A stretch of 64,000 nucleotides of DNA from Bacteroidetes oral taxon 274 str. F0058 (GTDB taxonomy: Bacteria; Bacteroidota; Bacteroidia; Bacteroidales; Paludibacteraceae), in contig GG774889.1 in assembly GCA_000163695.1 (NCBI GenBank), forward strand, positions 520,042-584,041. Reading direction: 5' to 3'. Under the pieces are notes generated by a model. The model had not been told where the DNA came from. It made no database searches and saw only the letters and a program-made list of their open reading frames with translations. The translations under genes and the position numbers were made by a program. This document shows positions 45,575-55,513 of the stretch, piece after piece. How positions within the stretch are numbered: position 1 is the first letter of the stretch; each line of letters opens with the position of its first letter.

Positions 45575-45768
45575 GTTTTAATTTTGTGCCCTTACCAAGG
45601 GCTTTCGAAGCATTGCGATATAAGAATTGTAGATATTAGACTGATTGATAATTAGATAGAGGCTAAAAAAAGCTAAGCAAGCTTTTCCTTGTTGATACTC
45701 GTATGAGACATTAATATGTGTATAATCAATCGATTGTGTGTGAAAAGCATTTTTCGCTCCTATTATTT

Positions 45769-45800
45769 TTTGTGTAAAATACAAAAAAGTATTACCTTTG
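45769..45800 (+). promoter_or_regulatory. tRNA-Arg promoter
   Basis: TTTG at 45769-45772 and TACCTTTG at 45793-45800, spacing 20. Confidence 0.75.
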
Positions 45801-45830
45801 CCGAGATTTTTTACGAGAAAGTCGTATACA

Positions 45831-45904
45831 GGTCCGGTAGCTCAGCTGGATAGAGCAACAGCCTTCTAAGCTGTGGGTCAGGGGTTCGAATCCCTTCCGG
45901 ATCA
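45831..45904 (+). tRNA. tRNA-Arg (UCU)
   Basis: Acceptor GGTCCGG pairs with CCGGATC (one G-U). The anticodon stem ACAGC/GCTGT holds loop CTTCTAA with anticodon TCT, and the T arm AGGGG/CCCTT carries TTCGAAT. CCA is not encoded. Confidence 0.96.
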
Positions 45905-45914
45905 CATCGGTAAG

Positions 45915-45937
45915 AAGCCCTTTGTTTGAGGGCTTTT
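45915..45937 (+). terminator. terminator of tRNA-Arg
   Basis: AAGCCCT (45915-45921) pairs perfectly with AGGGCTT (45929-45935), then TT. Confidence 0.8.
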
Positions 45938-46114
45938 GTTCTCTCCGAATAGGTCATCGTCTCTGCAGAGTTGTTCAGCTGCTTTTACTATTATCGAGCA
46001 TCTCACCATATCGTTTGTGACTCTGCCTCGACAATTTTTCCCATATTTAATTTTGGGATTCTCGCCGGTAGGAGTAGTAATTTTTTTTAATAAAAGTTTT
46101 CTCCAAAAAAGTTG

Positions 46115-46122
46115 TAACTTTG
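46115..46122 (+). promoter_or_regulatory. -7 element of rseP
   Basis: TAACTTTG, 49 bases before the ATG. Confidence 0.65.
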
Positions 46123-46171
46123 CGATTTCGTATTTTTTCATAAAAAGCACAAAAAATTATTCTTATAAAAT

Positions 46172-47662
46172 ATGATTTTTCTTATCAAAGCATTGCAGCT
46201 GATACTGGCTCTGTCGATACTGGTGGTAGTTCACGAGTTCGGACACTTCGGGTTTGCCCGACTATTCAAGGTGCGGGTAAACAAGTTTTACCTGTTTTTC
46301 AACCCCCGATTCTCCATTTTCAGGGCAAAAAAGATAAATGGCAAGTGGCAGACGAAGTTTTTCTCACGCAACTTGCCTGAGCACGAAGTGCAGGCTGTCG
46401 ACGAAAACGGCGTGCCGAAGACCGACAAAAAGGGCAAACCTGTAATGATACCCGATGACATCAACAAACTGCCTGCCGACGATTGGCGTCGCTATCCTGA
46501 GTCTACCGAGTGGGGTATTGGCTGGGTACCTTTCGGCGGGTATTGTGCTATCGCAGGTATGGTCGACGAAACGACCAAAGAGTCGTCGTTATCGAGTGAG
46601 CCTCAGCAATGGGAGTATCGTTCACGTAAGCCTTGGCAGCGTTTTTTTATGATTGTCGGTGGCGTACTGTTCAACTTTATCCTTGCCATATTGATTTTTG
46701 CTATGCTGTTGTTTAAAAACGGCGAAGAGGTCTTGCCCGTCCGCAACGCATATCTCGGATACAAATACTGTCGTACGGCTCTCGATAACGGATTTCGTAA
46801 TGGCGACATAATACTTGCTATCGACGGAGGCGAGGCAAATAGCAGCAAAGACGTCATAGAAAAGCTTGTGATAGAGGGCAAACGCAATGTTACCGTCAGT
46901 CGCAACGGTGAGACGACGACCGTCTGTCTGCCCGAAAACTTCGGAGAACAGTTCATAGAAGCCAAAGAAAAACAGTTTATGACGCCCGTTATACCGTTTG
47001 TCGTCGATAGTGTTATGCCACAGTCGGCGGCGATGAGCAGGGGGCTGCAGCGTGGCGACAGTATCGTCGGAGTGGGAGGCAAGCCGCTTACCGACGTCGA
47101 AGATATTATGGCGGCTATCACCGATAATGCAGGCAAGATGACGACAATAGACTTCTATCGTCGTGGCAGCCTCGTTTCGGACAGTATTATGCCCGACGAA
47201 AACGGAAAAATAGGTGTAGTACTACGCGACCCGACACATATCTTCGAGACCGAGAAGATTCGTTACGGCTTCTTTGCCGCCTTCCCTGCCGGTATACGTA
47301 TGGGGTGGGAGACTCTCGTGTCGTACGTAAAGCAATTCAGACTTGTGTTTACCAAGGCGGGAGCCAAGTCGGTAGGCGGATTTGCCGCTATCGGCAACCT
47401 CTTCCCATCGCAGTGGAATTGGACTATATTCTGGAGTATGACGGCTCTGCTATCGGTTATACTTGCCTTTATGAATATATTGCCCATACCTGTGCTCGAC
47501 GGAGGGTATATACTTTTTATCATCTACGAAATGATAACGGGCAAAAAACCGAGCGACAAGTTTATGGAGATATCTCTGAATATAGGTATGATTCTTGTTC
47601 TGGGCTTGCTTGTATTTGCCAACGGTAACGACCTGCTGAAATGGATTACATCTATGTTCTGA
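46172..47662 (+). CDS. rseP: RIP-type site-2 zinc metalloprotease
   Basis: This 496-residue inner-membrane protease cuts membrane-spanning anti-sigma factors and leftover signal peptides. The zinc site HEFGH is at residues 21-25 in the first helix, the second metal motif is PIPVLDGGYILF near residue 430, and two PDZ-like stretches lie between (YLGYKYCRTALDNGFRNGD; PQSAAMSRGLQRGDSIVGVG). An extra hydrophilic segment of about 60 residues follows helix 1 (NGKWQTKFFSRNLPEHEVQ). Transcribed from its own promoter with a strong terminator behind it. Confidence 0.95.
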   Translation: MIFLIKALQLILALSILVVVHEFGHFGFARLFKVRVNKFYLFFNPRFSIFRAKKINGKWQTKFFSRNLPEHEVQAVDENGVPKTDKKGKPVMIPDDINKLPADDWRRYPESTEWGIGWVPFGGYCAIAGMVDETTKESSLSSEPQQWEYRSRKPWQRFFMIVGGVLFNFILAILIFAMLLFKNGEEVLPVRNAYLGYKYCRTALDNGFRNGDIILAIDGGEANSSKDVIEKLVIEGKRNVTVSRNGETTTVCLPENFGEQFIEAKEKQFMTPVIPFVVDSVMPQSAAMSRGLQRGDSIVGVGGKPLTDVEDIMAAITDNAGKMTTIDFYRRGSLVSDSIMPDENGKIGVVLRDPTHIFETEKIRYGFFAAFPAGIRMGWETLVSYVKQFRLVFTKAGAKSVGGFAAIGNLFPSQWNWTIFWSMTALLSVILAFMNILPIPVLDGGYILFIIYEMITGKKPSDKFMEISLNIGMILVLGLLVFANGNDLLKWITSMF

Positions 47663-47681
47663 TGAATAAGTGATTGTGTTA

Positions 47682-47711
47682 ACGACAGCCTTATATGGCT
47701 GTCGTTTTTTT
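47682..47711 (+). terminator. rseP terminator
   Basis: ACGACAGCC (47682-47690) pairs perfectly with GGCTGTCGT (47697-47705), loop TTATAT, then a T run to 47711. Confidence 0.93.
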
Positions 47712-47714
47712 GTG

Positions 47715-50054
47715 CTAAAAATGGAAGTTCCAGCTTACCGACGGCACTATCGAGAACAGATACATCATCTTGCCTTGCAGTTTGTTGGGATTGTCTTTGT
47801 CTTTGACAAAATATATCGTCCAAGGGTTCTTGCGGGCGTATGCATTGTAGACAGATATGTTCAGTTCGTGCTGAAATCGTTTGTGCGGCTGAGATAGTTT
47901 CCACGTCGCCGATAGGTCGAGACGGTGGAAGTCGGGAAACCTGTAAGCGTTTCTTTTCGACGGGATAATCACCCATTTGCCCTCGGTAGAGCCTATGTCG
48001 CCGACCCAATATCGCCCCTCGGGGTAGGTAACGGGCTGTCCTGTAGAATAGACCCACGTTGCCGACAGCGTCCAACGTCTGCTGAGCTCGTAGTTTACCA
48101 CGACGGATATGTTGTGAGGCTTGTCGTAAGGCGAACGATAACGTTCGCCACCGTTTACTTCGTCTATCTGACGGAAGCTGCGGGCGAAGGTATAGCTCAC
48201 CCAGCCGTTGATACGTCCCGAAGGCTTGGCTATCATCAGTTCGAAGCCATAGGAATAGCCTTTGCCGAACCGCAACTCGCGTTCGAGGTCTTTATTGCCG
48301 AGCAGTCGGGCACGGTCTTTGAAGTCGATTACATTGGTGTAGTGCTTGTAATAGACCTCTGCCGACGTTTCGAGAGTGCCGTCGAAGAAGTCGTGGAAGT
48401 AGCCGAGCACAAACTGGTTGCAGAGTTGCGGGCGTACGTTGTTCGACGCCGAAAACCATATCGACAGCGGCGAGCCTGCCGTAGAGTTGGAGGCTAACTG
48501 TATGTATTGGGCAGAGTGTGAGAATGAGGCTTTTATCGAGTTGTGCCGCCCCAGAGAGTAGTTGAGGCTGATACGCGGCTCGAGCCTTAGGTTGGTGTTG
48601 TATATCTGTCCTTTTTTTGTGAAAAAAGAGTCTACCACCGCATAGTTGCGTATGTTGTACGTTATGGAGTCGTTGCCGAGATTGTTCATCATAGACAGAC
48701 GCAGACCGTATCGAATGCCGAGTTTGTCGAATAGTGTCGTCTGATGAGAGGCATACAGAGCGTGTTCGAACGTATACATAGGCGAGAGCTGAAACGATGA
48801 GTTGTCTATCAGCGTATTCTGTCCGCTACCGCCACCTTTGCCGGGGTCTATCCGATGGTGGACAGCCTGATAGCCGAACCGTATACTGTTGTTGGAGTCG
48901 GGCAGCCACGTGAAATCGAGTTTGCCGCCTATGTCGTTCAGCACAGACTTCCAGTCGAAGCTAATCTCCTCGGATATGTCCTCGAGCAGGAAGTAATCGT
49001 ATTTACTCGTAAAGACGGATAGATTCGATACCAATCGGGGCGAAAAAACGTGGTGCCAGCCGGCCGACCCTACGTTGTTGCTGAAAGATATGCCTGCAAG
49101 TTGATTTTTGAAGTGGTCTTTGCCCGAATATACGGATAGGAACACACGGTCGTTGCTGCTTATAGTCCAGTTGAGCCTTCCATTGAGGTCGTAAAAGTAG
49201 AGTTTGGCGTTTTTTATCGATTTGTCGTTGGCAAGAGGGATAAATATATCGGCATAAGTACGCCTACCCGACAGCATAAGACTTACCTTCTCGTCTACGA
49301 TGGGAGTTTCTATCGTCAGTTTCGACGAGATAGTGCCGATGGAGCCGTTTACACGCAGCTTTTTCGTTATATTGTCTTTTGTACGTACCTCCATCAGCGA
49401 CGAGAGTCTACCGCCGAAGGCAACGGGTATATCGCCCTTATAGAGTTTTACGTCTTTTATGGCGTCGTTGTTGAATATCGAGAAGAATCCGAGTAGGTGC
49501 GATGCTCCGTATATCGTGGCGTCGTCGAGCAGTATCAGGTTTTGGTCGTAGCCGCCGCCGCGAACGCTGAAGTTCGATGAACCTTCGGCTACCGCTTGCA
49601 CTCCGGGTAGTAGCTGCAAGGCTTTGACGATGTCTACCTCGCCCATCATCGCAGGGATTGCCTTGATGGCAGTGGCCGACAGTCGATTGACAGAAGGCTC
49701 TATACGTCGGATATTTTGGTTTTGCTCGGCAGAAATCTCTACACTGCTAAGTATGGTGGATATTGCCGACAGACGAATATTGCGGCGGGTGTCTTGTGAG
49801 ATATTGATGTTTAACGTATCGGTCTTGTAGCCCGTAGAGGAGACTATTATCGTGTGTTTGCCTTTGGGTAGCGAGAGCGAATATTCGCCTTTGTCGTCGG
49901 TTACGGTGCCCTGATTCAAGTCGACGACGCTCAGCGAGGCTCCTATGAGGCTTTCGCTCGTATTTTTATCGCTGATATTGCCGTAAAGCATTACCTCTTG
50001 GCTTATCGCCGATAGGCTTACAAATAAAAATATTAAGAAAAAATAGTATCTCAC
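47715..50054 (-). CDS. TonB-dependent receptor, CarboxypepD_reg-like N-terminus
   Basis: This 779-residue protein has a signal peptide (ending SAISQE) and a carboxypeptidase-regulatory-like domain at about 22-105 (MLYGNISDKNTSESLIGASL). The plug reads LLPGVQAVAEGSSNFSVRGG, YDQNLILLDDATIYG, AIKDVKLYKGDIPVAFGGRL, and a long barrel ends in SVVPSVSWNFHF with a terminal Phe. It probably imports an unknown ligand through the outer membrane. The start lies only 10 bases after purM on the same strand, so it is co-transcribed with a purine gene. The regulation of the pair is unclear. Confidence 0.92.
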   Translation of the reverse strand: MRYYFFLIFLFVSLSAISQEVMLYGNISDKNTSESLIGASLSVVDLNQGTVTDDKGEYSLSLPKGKHTIIVSSTGYKTDTLNINISQDTRRNIRLSAISTILSSVEISAEQNQNIRRIEPSVNRLSATAIKAIPAMMGEVDIVKALQLLPGVQAVAEGSSNFSVRGGGYDQNLILLDDATIYGASHLLGFFSIFNNDAIKDVKLYKGDIPVAFGGRLSSLMEVRTKDNITKKLRVNGSIGTISSKLTIETPIVDEKVSLMLSGRRTYADIFIPLANDKSIKNAKLYFYDLNGRLNWTISSNDRVFLSVYSGKDHFKNQLAGISFSNNVGSAGWHHVFSPRLVSNLSVFTSKYDYFLLEDISEEISFDWKSVLNDIGGKLDFTWLPDSNNSIRFGYQAVHHRIDPGKGGGSGQNTLIDNSSFQLSPMYTFEHALYASHQTTLFDKLGIRYGLRLSMMNNLGNDSITYNIRNYAVVDSFFTKKGQIYNTNLRLEPRISLNYSLGRHNSIKASFSHSAQYIQLASNSTAGSPLSIWFSASNNVRPQLCNQFVLGYFHDFFDGTLETSAEVYYKHYTNVIDFKDRARLLGNKDLERELRFGKGYSYGFELMIAKPSGRINGWVSYTFARSFRQIDEVNGGERYRSPYDKPHNISVVVNYELSRRWTLSATWVYSTGQPVTYPEGRYWVGDIGSTEGKWVIIPSKRNAYRFPDFHRLDLSATWKLSQPHKRFQHELNISVYNAYARKNPWTIYFVKDKDNPNKLQGKMMYLFSIVPSVSWNFHF

Positions 50055-50064
50055 AGTATGCGTA

Positions 50065-51093
50065 TCAACTTATTTTCACTCCTTCTTTGTCGGTTACTTT
50101 GCCTATAACCGTTGCTTTCTCGCCGTGTTTTTCGAGTATGGCTATGGCTTCGTCGGCTTCGTCGGCAGACATCGCCACGACCATTCCTATACCCATATTG
50201 AATATGTTGAACATCTCGTCGTGCGGTACGTTGCCATATCTCTCAAGGAAGCGGAATACGGGAGAAATCTCCCAGCTGCCCTCTTTTATTTCGATACCCT
50301 GTCCTTTGCCAAGTATACGCGGGATATTTTCGTAGAAACCACCGCCTGTGATGTGGCTTATACCGTGTACGTTGCAGTGACGTACGACATCTAAAACGGG
50401 TTTTACATATATCTTGGTCGGGGTGAGCAGCACCTCGCCAAGAGTCTGCCTATCGGACAACTCGGGGTATATTTTATTCAAATCCAGATTATTGTCGGCA
50501 ACGATTTTGCGTACCAAACTGAAGCCGTTGGAGTGAACGCCTGTGGAGGCGATACCTATCAGCACGTCGCCTACGGCTACGCGCGAGCCGTCGATGAGTT
50601 GCGACTTCTCCACAGCGCCGCAGGTGAAGCCTGCTATGTCGTATTCGCCCTGCTGATACATCGATGGCATCTCGGCTGTCTCGCCGCCGACGAGTGCACA
50701 ACCTGCCTGCCTACACCCCTCGGATACGCCTGCTACGATTTGCTCTACCTTGGCAGGGTCTGTGGTGCCGATAGCTATATAATCGAGGAAAAAGAGAGGC
50801 TCGGCTCCCTGTGCCAGCACGTCGTTGACACACATAGCCACGGCGTCGATGCCGATAGTATCGTGTCGGTTGAGGGCGAAGGCTATCTTGAGTTTGGTAC
50901 CTACGCCGTCGGTACCGCTGACGAGTACGGGCTCTTTGAGTTTCAATGCCGACAGGTCGAACATACCGCCAAAAGCTCCGATATTGCCCATCACTCCGAG
51001 TCGGGAGGTCGACGATACGTGTTTTTTTATTCTGCTTACTACCTCGTAACCTGCCTCGAGATTAACGCCTGCTTGCTGATAACTTACTGCCAT
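50065..51093 (-). CDS. purM: phosphoribosylformylglycinamidine cyclo-ligase (AIR synthetase)
   Basis: This 342-residue enzyme makes aminoimidazole ribotide from FGAM with ATP. Signatures: LVSGTDGVGTKLKIAF near residue 57, GIDAVAMCVNDVLAQGAEP near 80, VGGETAEMPSMYQQGEYD near 138, HSNGFSLVRKI, and HITGGGFYENIPRIL near 243. The length is normal. It is upstream of the TonB receptor in one transcription unit with a promoter of the standard type. purF lies about 8 kb to the right. Confidence 0.97.
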   Translation of the reverse strand: MAVSYQQAGVNLEAGYEVVSRIKKHVSSTSRLGVMGNIGAFGGMFDLSALKLKEPVLVSGTDGVGTKLKIAFALNRHDTIGIDAVAMCVNDVLAQGAEPLFFLDYIAIGTTDPAKVEQIVAGVSEGCRQAGCALVGGETAEMPSMYQQGEYDIAGFTCGAVEKSQLIDGSRVAVGDVLIGIASTGVHSNGFSLVRKIVADNNLDLNKIYPELSDRQTLGEVLLTPTKIYVKPVLDVVRHCNVHGISHITGGGFYENIPRILGKGQGIEIKEGSWEISPVFRFLERYGNVPHDEMFNIFNMGIGMVVAMSADEADEAIAILEKHGEKATVIGKVTDKEGVKIS

Positions 51094-51150
51094 ATTTTGT
51101 AGTGGTTCGAAAAAGTATAATTTTTTAAATTACTATGATTTTTATGGCTG

Positions 51151-51158
51151 CAAAGATA
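51151..51158 (-). promoter_or_regulatory. -7 element of purM
   Basis: CAAAGATA on the plus strand, TATCTTTG on the minus strand, 57 bases before the start codon. Confidence 0.65.
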
Positions 51159-51258
51159 CAAAATAGTTACGAAAAAGTATGAATAAATATCGTAAGAATC
51201 TTGCATTATGATGTTTTATTTGTTCATTGGGGTTGGAGACCGGAGCGATGATGGGAAA

Positions 51259-51288
51259 TTGTCGGGTTACAGGTTTTTACTACTTTTG
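51259..51288 (+). promoter_or_regulatory. promoter of the LTA-synthase-like gene
   Basis: TTG at 51259-51261, TACTTTTG at 51281-51288, spacing 19. Confidence 0.65.
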
Positions 51289-51331
51289 CTTCGCAAAATT
51301 TTGTTCGTAGACCATATAAAAAATTATCATT

Positions 51332-52873
51332 ATGCCATTCTTAGAATCGCTCGGGATATACCAGTCATACGTGTATGTGATGGTGATGTTTGTAGCAATA
51401 TTTTTATTTATTTGCTCACTAATCAAAAACAATATCGTGCGTGCTGTTGTGGCTACTGTTGGCGTGGTTTTCATTGCCGCTCAGATGTTTTCGCTCTATT
51501 CGACGCATACATTCGTGGGGTATCAATTTTATGTTCACGCCAATATCAGAGATGTCGACGGTATGCAGGGCGTTTTCCTCAAACAGATAGTCGTTGTCGG
51601 TAGCACGGCGGCGGTGTTGTGGGTGGTATATTTTTTCTCTTATCGTGTATTACAAAGGATACTGAGCCGTGCGAGTCGTTGGGAGAGGTTTGCTGCTATG
51701 GAAATGTGCGCATTGCTTCTGGTGGTGATGTGTTGTGGGCTGGTAATCTTGCGAGGAAATTTCGTCAGAGACACCAAGACGCTACTGCCGCTCTTCGCAT
51801 CGAAACATTCCGACGATTTCAGAGCCGTCCTCGAGCAATACGGTATGGGCGATTACGTCTCACCCGAGCATATAGAAGCCATTGCCGATGGGCGTAACGT
51901 CATCGTAATCTCGATGGAGTCGATGGAGAAAAACATCCTCCTCTGTCCCGATTCGCTTACGCCCCACCTCAATAGGCTAAGGAACGAATGGCACTCTATC
52001 GACATCTACCCCAATAATGGTAGTTCTTGGACTTCGGGGTCGCTCTATACTTCTCTTACAGGCTTCCCTGCAGAGTTTGGTATCGGTGGCAATCAGATAT
52101 TCCACACCGCCGTACATTCGAATATATCGAGTATAGTAGACGTCTTTCGCAAGAACGATTATCGCACCATTTTCCTCATAGGCAATGCCGAATTTTCGGG
52201 CACGAGGAATATACTTACTACTTTCCATTTCGACGAAATAATAGATTATCTCTGTGCATCGAATACATTCGACGTGACTGCAATGGGTTTGCACGATAGA
52301 GATTTGTTTGCTTTGGCGAAAATAAAAGTCGAGGAGCAGCTCGGTAAGGGCAAACCTTTCTTTATGTTCATCTCCACTACCGACTCTCACTTTCCCGACG
52401 GTATCGTCGACCCGAAGATGCAGGGAGTTGTAGCTCCTCGCAATAACGGCTTCGACTTCTGTGTATCGGTGCTTGACTATGTCGTGGGCGACTTCATCGA
52501 CTACCTCCGTCGCCGCCGTGTGATAGACAATACCACTATTTTCCTCTACCCCGATCACCTGAAGATGGGCACTCCTCCCACCTGCGGAGACCCCAAAGAC
52601 CGACGCCTCTATGTTATCTCCAACTCTGCCTCACTGCCACAGTCGCAGAAGAAACTATATCAGATAGATATACCGCATATAATACTGCAAGGAGCAGGAG
52701 TACGCCACAACCTCCGTTTCCTTACCGACTATATCGCCGACGATGACAAAAACCTCTGGATAGAGCAGCACCTCACACCGCTGACCGAAATCAATACCAG
52801 CGGTATAGTACGCAACTCCAAGATTCTTGTCGATAGCGACACGGTAACACCAGACAGGGGAATAGTAAAGTAG
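51332..52873 (+). CDS. LTA synthase/phosphoglycerol-transferase-like sulfatase-fold membrane enzyme
   Basis: This 513-residue protein has about four N-terminal membrane helices and an extracytoplasmic sulfatase-fold domain: metal site VIVISMESMEKN, the nucleophile-region NNGSSWTSGSLYTSLTG (Thr near residue 233), STTDSHFPDGIV, and the metal-binding FLYPDHLKMG. LTA synthases and related enzymes move phosphoglycerol or phosphoethanolamine onto envelope glycans. In a Gram-negative like this the acceptor is probably an LPS or periplasmic glycan, but the donor and acceptor are unknown. It is a single-gene unit. Confidence 0.88.
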   Translation: MPFLESLGIYQSYVYVMVMFVAIFLFICSLIKNNIVRAVVATVGVVFIAAQMFSLYSTHTFVGYQFYVHANIRDVDGMQGVFLKQIVVVGSTAAVLWVVYFFSYRVLQRILSRASRWERFAAMEMCALLLVVMCCGLVILRGNFVRDTKTLLPLFASKHSDDFRAVLEQYGMGDYVSPEHIEAIADGRNVIVISMESMEKNILLCPDSLTPHLNRLRNEWHSIDIYPNNGSSWTSGSLYTSLTGFPAEFGIGGNQIFHTAVHSNISSIVDVFRKNDYRTIFLIGNAEFSGTRNILTTFHFDEIIDYLCASNTFDVTAMGLHDRDLFALAKIKVEEQLGKGKPFFMFISTTDSHFPDGIVDPKMQGVVAPRNNGFDFCVSVLDYVVGDFIDYLRRRRVIDNTTIFLYPDHLKMGTPPTCGDPKDRRLYVISNSASLPQSQKKLYQIDIPHIILQGAGVRHNLRFLTDYIADDDKNLWIEQHLTPLTEINTSGIVRNSKILVDSDTVTPDRGIVK

Positions 52874-53024
52874 TAGCATATCGATATTCTTATTACTTTT
52901 GTCTTCCGTAACGCTTGATACGGTGTCGGGCGTTTTAAAAAAGGTATGGGCTGCCAAGATACTAATAAAAATAGGGTATTCCGGTTAACCAAGTATTCGT
53001 TTTTTATTTGTGAGAAAAAAAACT

Positions 53025-53032
53025 TACCTTTG
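53025..53032 (+). promoter_or_regulatory. -7 element of the second barrel-receptor gene
   Basis: TACCTTTG, 72 bases before the ATG. Confidence 0.6.
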
Positions 53033-53104
53033 CCGAGTATTGTGATAAAAAATACGGATATATTAATCGGATTCAATATCGAAAAACTAAAAATCGAGTG
53101 AGTT

Positions 53105-55417
53105 ATGAAGACTAAGGCTTTTATTGCTATTTTACTTTGTTGTCTATGTGGTTCGGCTTGGACACAGACACTCGAAGGGCGTGTTACCGACGAGCGTAGT
53201 CAGCCGTTGGAGTTTGTCAATGTGGTTCTGTACTCTCTACCCGACACCACACAAATTACAGGGACTATCACGGATGCCGACGGTAATTTTTCGCTGACGA
53301 GCGAGAAAGTAAGCAATGGCTTCATTGAGGTATCGTTTGCGGGCTACCTCACGCAGAGGGTAGGACTTAGACAGGGACAGACCATAGTCTTGCAGCCCGA
53401 TACCGCTCTGCTCGGCGAGGCGGTGATAAGTGCCGTTGTGCCCAAAATAAAGATTCGAAACGATGCTCTGGTGGCTACCGTCGAAAACTCGGTGCTCAAA
53501 GAGGCGGGCACTGCCAACGAAGTACTCAAACGTCTGCCGTCTGTGTCGGGGAACGACGGAGACTATTCCGTATTCGGCAAAGGGAAAGCCGTTATATATA
53601 TCAACAATCGTGAGGTAAGAGACCCCTCGGAGCTGGACAAACTCAATTCGGCGGATATACGCGATGTGGAGATAATCACCAACCCCGGTGCTCGTTATGA
53701 TGCTTCCGTAAAAGCGGTCATACGTATAAACACTATCCGTAAAGCAGGCGAAGGCTTCGGGTTCGATTTGCGGTCGAGTTACTATCAGTCGGAGAATGTC
53801 GATTTGGTAGAGCAGTTGAACCTCAATTACCGCAAAAACGGCTGGGATATTTTCGGTACAATGGCTTATTATCAAAACGAATTTTTACAAAAGAGCAATG
53901 TATTGCAAAAAACTTATGTAGATACGCTTTGGCTTCAGAACAATGATTTTATCACAGAAAACCATACAAAAACGATAGAGGCGATAGCAGGAATAAATTA
54001 CGAGATTTCGCAAAAACATTATGTAGGGGCACGATATACTCTGTCTGCCTCCCCGAATGGTAAGATTATTACCAATACAAACAGTCGGATTTATACAGGC
54101 GATACGGGTAATGTTTATGACGAACTGACCAGTGTAACGGACGATTTCTCAGCTCGTAAGCCTGCTCACAGGATAAATGCCTATTACGACGGTACGGTGG
54201 ATAGGTTGAATATTAATTTTAATACCGATTTTTATACCGACAACCAATCTTCACGGTCTACGATAACGGAGAAAAGCCTAAAATACAGCGATAAAACCGT
54301 TACTTCGGAGAATGATGTGGATAATCGTCTTGTTGCTGCCAAACTTATCTTGTCGTATCCCGTCTTTGGCGGCAGTCTGTCGTTGGGTAGCGAATACACC
54401 GATACATATCGTAGAGATAGATATGTAAACCGCGAAAATACTCTCCTTTCGCTCAATACTACTATCGAAGAGCGGAATACAAGTCTTTTTGCCGAATACT
54501 CGTATGCTCTCCCTTTCGGGCAGCTTGGAGCCGGGCTGCGGTACGAAAATGTAAAGTCTGACTATTTTGTCGACGACAAACCGGTAGACGAACAAAGCCG
54601 TCGTTATTCGCAGTGGTTTCCCAATGCAAGTTTCGCAACTAATATAGGGAATATTTCTTTACAACTAAGCTATACTGCCAAAAACAGACGCCCGACATAC
54701 AGAGAGTTGAGCAATAATACTTTTTATATGAACAGACTTACTATGCAGAGAGGTAATCCGTTGTTGAAGCCGACTCTAATGCAGGATATTACTCTTATCG
54801 GTTCGTGGAAGTTTATGCAAGCGATGATAAGTTACAAAGAGGAGCGAAATGCCGTACTTCATTGGACTGAGCAGGACAAAGACACTCCGAAAATATCGAT
54901 TGTGTCGTTCAGGAACTTCGACAGACTGCCGCGTATGACCGCACTTTTGGCTGCTGCTCCCTCTTTTGGCATCTGGACACCGCAGACAAGCGTCGGGTTT
55001 CAAAAACAATGGATAACGATAGATATTAATAATAAAAAGATAAACCTTAATACTCCCGTATTTTTGTTTTCTATGAAAAATTCCATCTCCTTGCCTAAAG
55101 GATTTTTATTCACTCTCGATATGACTTTCCAGAGCAAAGGAGACTATCAGAATGTATATCTTGCCAAGAATAAGTTTATCGTAAATACCGGTATTACCAA
55201 GTCGTTTTTCGATAAACGCCTTCGTGTAGAACTGAAAGCACACGACTTGTTTAGAGCCGTCGAAAGCAATTTGCTCTACAACGAGAAGATGGAGCTGATA
55301 CAAACCAACATATTCGATAACCGAGAGATTGAATTGACCTTGCGTTACAACTTCAATACGGCAAAAAGTAAATACAAAGGCACCGGTGCGGGCAACAGCG
55401 AAAAAGAACGACTGTAA
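53105..55417 (+). CDS. outer-membrane beta-barrel receptor-like protein, paralogue of 36928
   Basis: This 770-residue protein has a signal peptide (ending CGSAWTQ), a carboxypeptidase-regulatory-like domain (LEGRVTDERSQPLEFVNVVL), plug-like stretches (GTANEVLKRLPSVSGNDGD, KAVIYINNREVRDPSELDKL, DVEIITNPGARYDASVKAVI) and a barrel. It is similar in length and all domains to the gene at 36928 and shares its C-terminal SKYKGTGAGNSEKERL. It is probably an outer-membrane receptor of unknown substrate, single-gene unit. Confidence 0.88.
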   Translation: MKTKAFIAILLCCLCGSAWTQTLEGRVTDERSQPLEFVNVVLYSLPDTTQITGTITDADGNFSLTSEKVSNGFIEVSFAGYLTQRVGLRQGQTIVLQPDTALLGEAVISAVVPKIKIRNDALVATVENSVLKEAGTANEVLKRLPSVSGNDGDYSVFGKGKAVIYINNREVRDPSELDKLNSADIRDVEIITNPGARYDASVKAVIRINTIRKAGEGFGFDLRSSYYQSENVDLVEQLNLNYRKNGWDIFGTMAYYQNEFLQKSNVLQKTYVDTLWLQNNDFITENHTKTIEAIAGINYEISQKHYVGARYTLSASPNGKIITNTNSRIYTGDTGNVYDELTSVTDDFSARKPAHRINAYYDGTVDRLNINFNTDFYTDNQSSRSTITEKSLKYSDKTVTSENDVDNRLVAAKLILSYPVFGGSLSLGSEYTDTYRRDRYVNRENTLLSLNTTIEERNTSLFAEYSYALPFGQLGAGLRYENVKSDYFVDDKPVDEQSRRYSQWFPNASFATNIGNISLQLSYTAKNRRPTYRELSNNTFYMNRLTMQRGNPLLKPTLMQDITLIGSWKFMQAMISYKEERNAVLHWTEQDKDTPKISIVSFRNFDRLPRMTALLAAAPSFGIWTPQTSVGFQKQWITIDINNKKINLNTPVFLFSMKNSISLPKGFLFTLDMTFQSKGDYQNVYLAKNKFIVNTGITKSFFDKRLRVELKAHDLFRAVESNLLYNEKMELIQTNIFDNREIELTLRYNFNTAKSKYKGTGAGNSEKERL

Positions 55418-55513
55418 GGTATACAAATACTACAAAGATTGCCTTACGATGGAGAGTATAGCAGTCTTTTTCGGAGTTTTAGCGTCCTGCTCAGGTGTTT
55501 AGTAGAAATATGT

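Noticed and set aside
47925..48497. Reading frame of 190 residues on the plus strand
   Set aside because: Antisense to the TonB receptor gene; no promoter or domain.
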